A stretch of DNA of 64,000 nucleotides, taken from Leptodactylus fallax (lineage: Eukaryota > Chordata > Amphibia > Anura > Leptodactylidae). Shown in pieces: positions 61,372 through 64,000 of this stretch; the stretch's first letter is position 1, and every line of letters starts with the position of its first letter. The stretch spans positions 1,655,001-1,719,000 of the forward strand of contig CAMRHE010000156.1 of the NCBI GenBank assembly GCA_947044405.1, written 5' to 3'. The position numbers and the translations under genes were made by a program. Below the pieces are notes generated by a model. The model made no database searches. It saw only the letters and a list, made by a program, of their open reading frames with translations, and was not told the DNA's origin.

Positions 61372-64000
61372 TGGCAGTCCCTGCCTATGACTGTATATCC
61401 AGAGGGTTGTACTTTTATGCACAGGGTGGTAGTATACCAATGTATGGCAGGCCAAACAAACTCATCCTGCGCATACCGAACAGGGGGAATACCAGCATTT
61501 GGCCTAGTGGTCCGTCTGAGGACCGGTGGTATATTATGGGGTGTTGCAGCTATGGGCTGAGAAGGACCAGCGGATTCCGCACCAGAGGGGGCACAGGCCG
61601 GAGATACAGTAGTCACAGGTGGAACATCCCCAGGAGCAGGGTTCGGCCAACAATCATCCTCCTCGTCGGAGGCCCATTCCGCACCTCCATTCTCTGACTG
61701 TGGGAGTTCCTTCACATTGGCAGGCCCATCATGATTTGTCTCTTCAGAATGACACAGGCGCAACATATTTCGGTGAAGTACTCGAACACAATCAGTTCCT
61801 TCTTTCTGGACCTGGTACACTGGCCCATTCGCATACTTGCGGCCAACAACACGATACGGCAAAGCCTCCCATCGGCTTTCCAATTTCCCTTGGGGTTTCT
61901 TGACACGAACTAGTACCAGGTCGCCTGGTTGCAATGGTGCTTCTTGCACTGGGGTCTTATCAGGATGGGGATGTTCTTGCAGGCGCTGCCGCACCAATCG
62001 ATGGATCGTCTCAAGTCTCTGCCGGTGCGCCCGCACCCAAGAGGTTGGATCCCTCGGAGGGAACCCATCCACATCATCCAACTGTAATTCTCCTATACTT
62101 CGCCCAGACCGCCCAAAGAGAAGTGTATAAGGAGAGTACCCCGTTGTAGAATGGACCTGATTGTTATAGGCCCACACCATTTCAGACAAGAACTGAGGCC
62201 ACTGTAACTTCTTGTCTTCCTCCAGAGTCCGCAGCATCTGTAGCAGAGTTCTGTTGAATCTTTCACAGGCCCCATTTCCCTGAGGGTGGTATGGAGTCGT
62301 GTGCGACTTCTTTATCCCGTAGATACGTTGAACTTCTTTCATTACGTGTCCCTCAAAGCAGGCACCCTGGTCGGAGTGGATGCGTTGGGGGCACCCATAT
62401 ACTCGAATGAAATCTTGGCACAGAGCACGAGCTGCTGACTCAGCTGTCTGGTCCTTGGTGGCGGTTACCACCGCAAATTTGGTGAAGTGATCCACCATTA
62501 CGAGGCAATACTGGTGTCCGCTATTGGATGGGCCCACCATTAGATAGTCTATCATGACGATTTCTAAAGGTTCCTGGGTCACGATGGTTTGCAGGGGAGC
62601 TCTCTGTTCTATTGCCTTATGGATCTCACAAGTTCGACAGCTGTGGCATACTTCTTCGACCATTTGACGAAGACCAGGGCAGTAAATCAGTCTCTGTAAC
62701 CAACGAAAGGTCTTCTCATGACCAAAATGTCCATTCTTATTATGAGCCTCAACTGCCAACGAGCGAGCCAGTTCACTAGGCACCACAATTTGGTATCGAA
62801 TGTCGATCTCAGAAGGTAAATAGACCTTTCGGCATAGCACTCCATTTTTCATCTCCAACTTTTCCCACTGACTCAGAACAGATAATATCTCACGTGTCAG
62901 TCGTTCTCTTTCCTCTCTACAGGGCTTCTGGCCTTTCTCAACACACTTGATCATCTGCGCCAGCCCCTCATGGGTCTGTTGTATCTGTGCCCATTCCTGT
63001 CGTGAGGGACCAAAGAAAGGAGCCGTTTCAGTCCCCTCCATCTCAAACTGATTAGCGGCGGCCAAGGCCTGTGAAAATCTGCTGAAGTCGGGCACCTCCA
63101 CATGCTCCAACTCATGATCCACGTCTACTGTGGGGGTCTGGGCGGTTACCCTAGAAAGTCCGTCAGCATTCTGGTTCTCTTTCTTGGACCGATACTTAAT
63201 GCGGTAATTGAACTTAGACATTCGGGCTATCCACCTCTGCTCTAACGCCCCGAGCTTGGCATTTTCCAGGTGAGCTAGTGGGTTGTTGTCAGTCAGTACT
63301 AAAACTTCAGCACCGGTCAAATATTCAGAGAATTTCTTCTCGGTCATGGCCCATACCAGTGCCAACAGCTCCAACTTAAATGAACTATAATTCTCGGGGT
63401 TTCTTTCAGAATCTCTCAAAGACCGGCTGCCGTACGCTATGACCCTCTCCTGGCCATCCTGAAGCTGGGAAAGCACTGCTCCAAGACCATACAGGCTTGC
63501 ATCTGTATACAGCTGGAACGGCAAGTGGTAATCAGCATATGCCAAGATTGGGGCTGTTGTCAGTGCATCCTTCAATGCTTGGAAGGCTTGTTCCTGTTCA
63601 GGTCCCCACTTCACGGACCGGTTCTTTGGACCACCGGATGTGCCTCGTAGGAGAGCATTAAGTGGTGCTGCTACCTTGGCGAAATCCTTAATAAACCGTC
63701 GATAGTAACCGGCTACTCCAAGGAACGCCCTCACTTCTCGCAGGGTAGTCGGTATTGGCCAATCTTGAACAGCCGCTATCTTGTCTCTTGATGGTCTCAC
63801 CCCTTCTCCTGATACGCGGTGACCCAAGTAATCAATTTCAGATTGGAACAACCGACATTTACTGGGTTTCAATTTGAGCCCATGTTCCCGCAATCTTCGA
63901 AATACTTGCCCCAACTGGTGGAGATGGTCTTCAAAGGTCGCAGAATACACTATAATGTCATCCAAGTAGATGAGAGTGAACTCAAAGTTGAAGTCACCGA
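61365..64000 (-). CDS. pol: Gypsy-D pol: RT (C-terminal), RNase H, integrase; partial, open
   Basis: Open from the window edge (64000) to TAA near 61365, about 878 codons without a stop; the N-terminus is outside. Read in order: EFTLIYLDDIIVYSA (RT active-site YLDD, whose Y codon is at 63969-63971), FLGVAGYYRRFIKDF (RT connection), FQLYTDASLYGLGAVLS and VLTDNNPL (RNase H acids), NADGLSR, then the integrase zinc domain AHNKNGHFGHEKTF with CHSCRTC. The integrase core has MIDYLMVGP (D), IHSDQGACFEG (D) and PQGNGACERFN (E). W..LPYRVVGRKYANGPVY resembles a GPY/F module, followed by an acidic proline-rich tail. All catalytic residues visible here are intact. Likely a recently active copy. Confidence 0.95.
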   Translation of the reverse strand, partial: GDFNFEFTLIYLDDIIVYSATFEDHLHQLGQVFRRLREHGLKLKPSKCRLFQSEIDYLGHRVSGEGVRPSRDKIAAVQDWPIPTTLREVRAFLGVAGYYRRFIKDFAKVAAPLNALLRGTSGGPKNRSVKWGPEQEQAFQALKDALTTAPILAYADYHLPFQLYTDASLYGLGAVLSQLQDGQERVIAYGSRSLRDSERNPENYSSFKLELLALVWAMTEKKFSEYLTGAEVLVLTDNNPLAHLENAKLGALEQRWIARMSKFNYRIKYRSKKENQNADGLSRVTAQTPTVDVDHELEHVEVPDFSRFSQALAAANQFEMEGTETAPFFGPSRQEWAQIQQTHEGLAQMIKCVEKGQKPCREERERLTREILSVLSQWEKLEMKNGVLCRKVYLPSEIDIRYQIVVPSELARSLAVEAHNKNGHFGHEKTFRWLQRLIYCPGLRQMVEEVCHSCRTCEIHKAIEQRAPLQTIVTQEPLEIVMIDYLMVGPSNSGHQYCLVMVDHFTKFAVVTATKDQTAESAARALCQDFIRVYGCPQRIHSDQGACFEGHVMKEVQRIYGIKKSHTTPYHPQGNGACERFNRTLLQMLRTLEEDKKLQWPQFLSEMVWAYNNQVHSTTGYSPYTLLFGRSGRSIGELQLDDVDGFPPRDPTSWVRAHRQRLETIHRLVRQRLQEHPHPDKTPVQEAPLQPGDLVLVRVKKPQGKLESRWEALPYRVVGRKYANGPVYQVQKEGTDCVRVLHRNMLRLCHSEETNHDGPANVKELPQSENGGAEWASDEEDDCWPNPAPGDVPPVTTVSPACAPSGAESAGPSQPIAATPHNIPPVLRRTTRPNAGIPPVRYAQDEFVWPAIHWYTTTLCIKVQPSGYTVIGRDCQS

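Larger units (their letters stand above)
60362..64000 (-). mobile_element. Gypsy-D, young Ty3/Gypsy element, partial (runs off right edge)
   Basis: The 3' LTR is 60362-61350, followed inward by a polypurine tract and a pol frame that is still open at 64000. Inserted in hAT-4. Pol order is RT, RNase H, integrase (classic Gypsy order), unlike Gypsy-B. gag, protease, the RT N-terminus and the 5' LTR lie outside the window. Confidence 0.93.

Overview
The window is vertebrate genomic DNA made almost entirely of transposable elements. The mix points to an anuran amphibian (frog or toad): a DIRS retrotransposon with a tyrosine recombinase, a TX1-like LINE, Gypsy elements with SCAN-like gag and a Gmr1-type pol order, several Tc1 families, hAT, Harbinger-like and TTAA-target DNA elements, a roughly 395-bp reiterated repeat of a kind I associate with frogs, and expanded TA microsatellites. 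The species cannot be fixed from the sequence. I found no convincing host gene; the only weak candidate is a pair of minus-strand ORFs at 13.7-14.8 kb.

Layout. 1-1310: degenerate 395-bp units. 1557-13055: a TA-microsatellite locus holding three solo LTRs of one family (LTR-A) and one large Gypsy element (Gypsy-B, 2458-12526). Gypsy-B is itself invaded by a fold-back MITE in its 5' LTR, a hAT element with an exact 8-bp duplication (4867-6941), and a complete Gypsy-C with an exact 5-bp duplication (7680-11884). 14809-22852: a long frog repeat interrupted by a Tc1 element (16461-18064) and a hAT element (18900-21668). 23787-25184: a second Tc1 family. 25834-25882: a hammerhead-ribozyme-like motif. 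27091-28719: a Tc1/mariner MITE carrying a TTAA element. 29108-30497: a broken Tc1 carrying a Harbinger-like MITE.

30758-38786 is a DIRS element with inverted terminal repeats and an internal complementary region. It is interrupted by an endogenous-retrovirus fragment and by a nearly complete Tc1 lying inside its tyrosine recombinase. 38901-39860 holds three fold-back MITEs. 41346-54494 is a three-deep nest: a plus-strand L1 is split by a hAT element (41684-50529, exact duplication CCGGTGTT), which contains a nearly complete TX1-like LINE on the minus strand. 54503-55302 is a short hAT element. 55456-58563 is an L2/Rex-like LINE with an (ATT)n tail. 58930-60361 is a hAT fragment with a 31-bp minisatellite. 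From 60362 to the right edge is a young Gypsy-D with an open pol frame that runs off the window.

The genes do not form a host pathway. Each set serves its element: gag/PR/IN/RT for the LTR elements, RT/RNase H plus tyrosine recombinase for DIRS, endonuclease/RT for the LINEs, and DDE transposases for Tc1. Only the Gypsy-D pol frame and the unusual 615-codon Gypsy-C frame are long and undamaged. The TX1-like LINE and the Tc1 at 36497 are close to intact. Target-site duplications and interrupted reading frames give a relative order of insertions throughout. All similarity statements come from reading the sequence; no database search was run.
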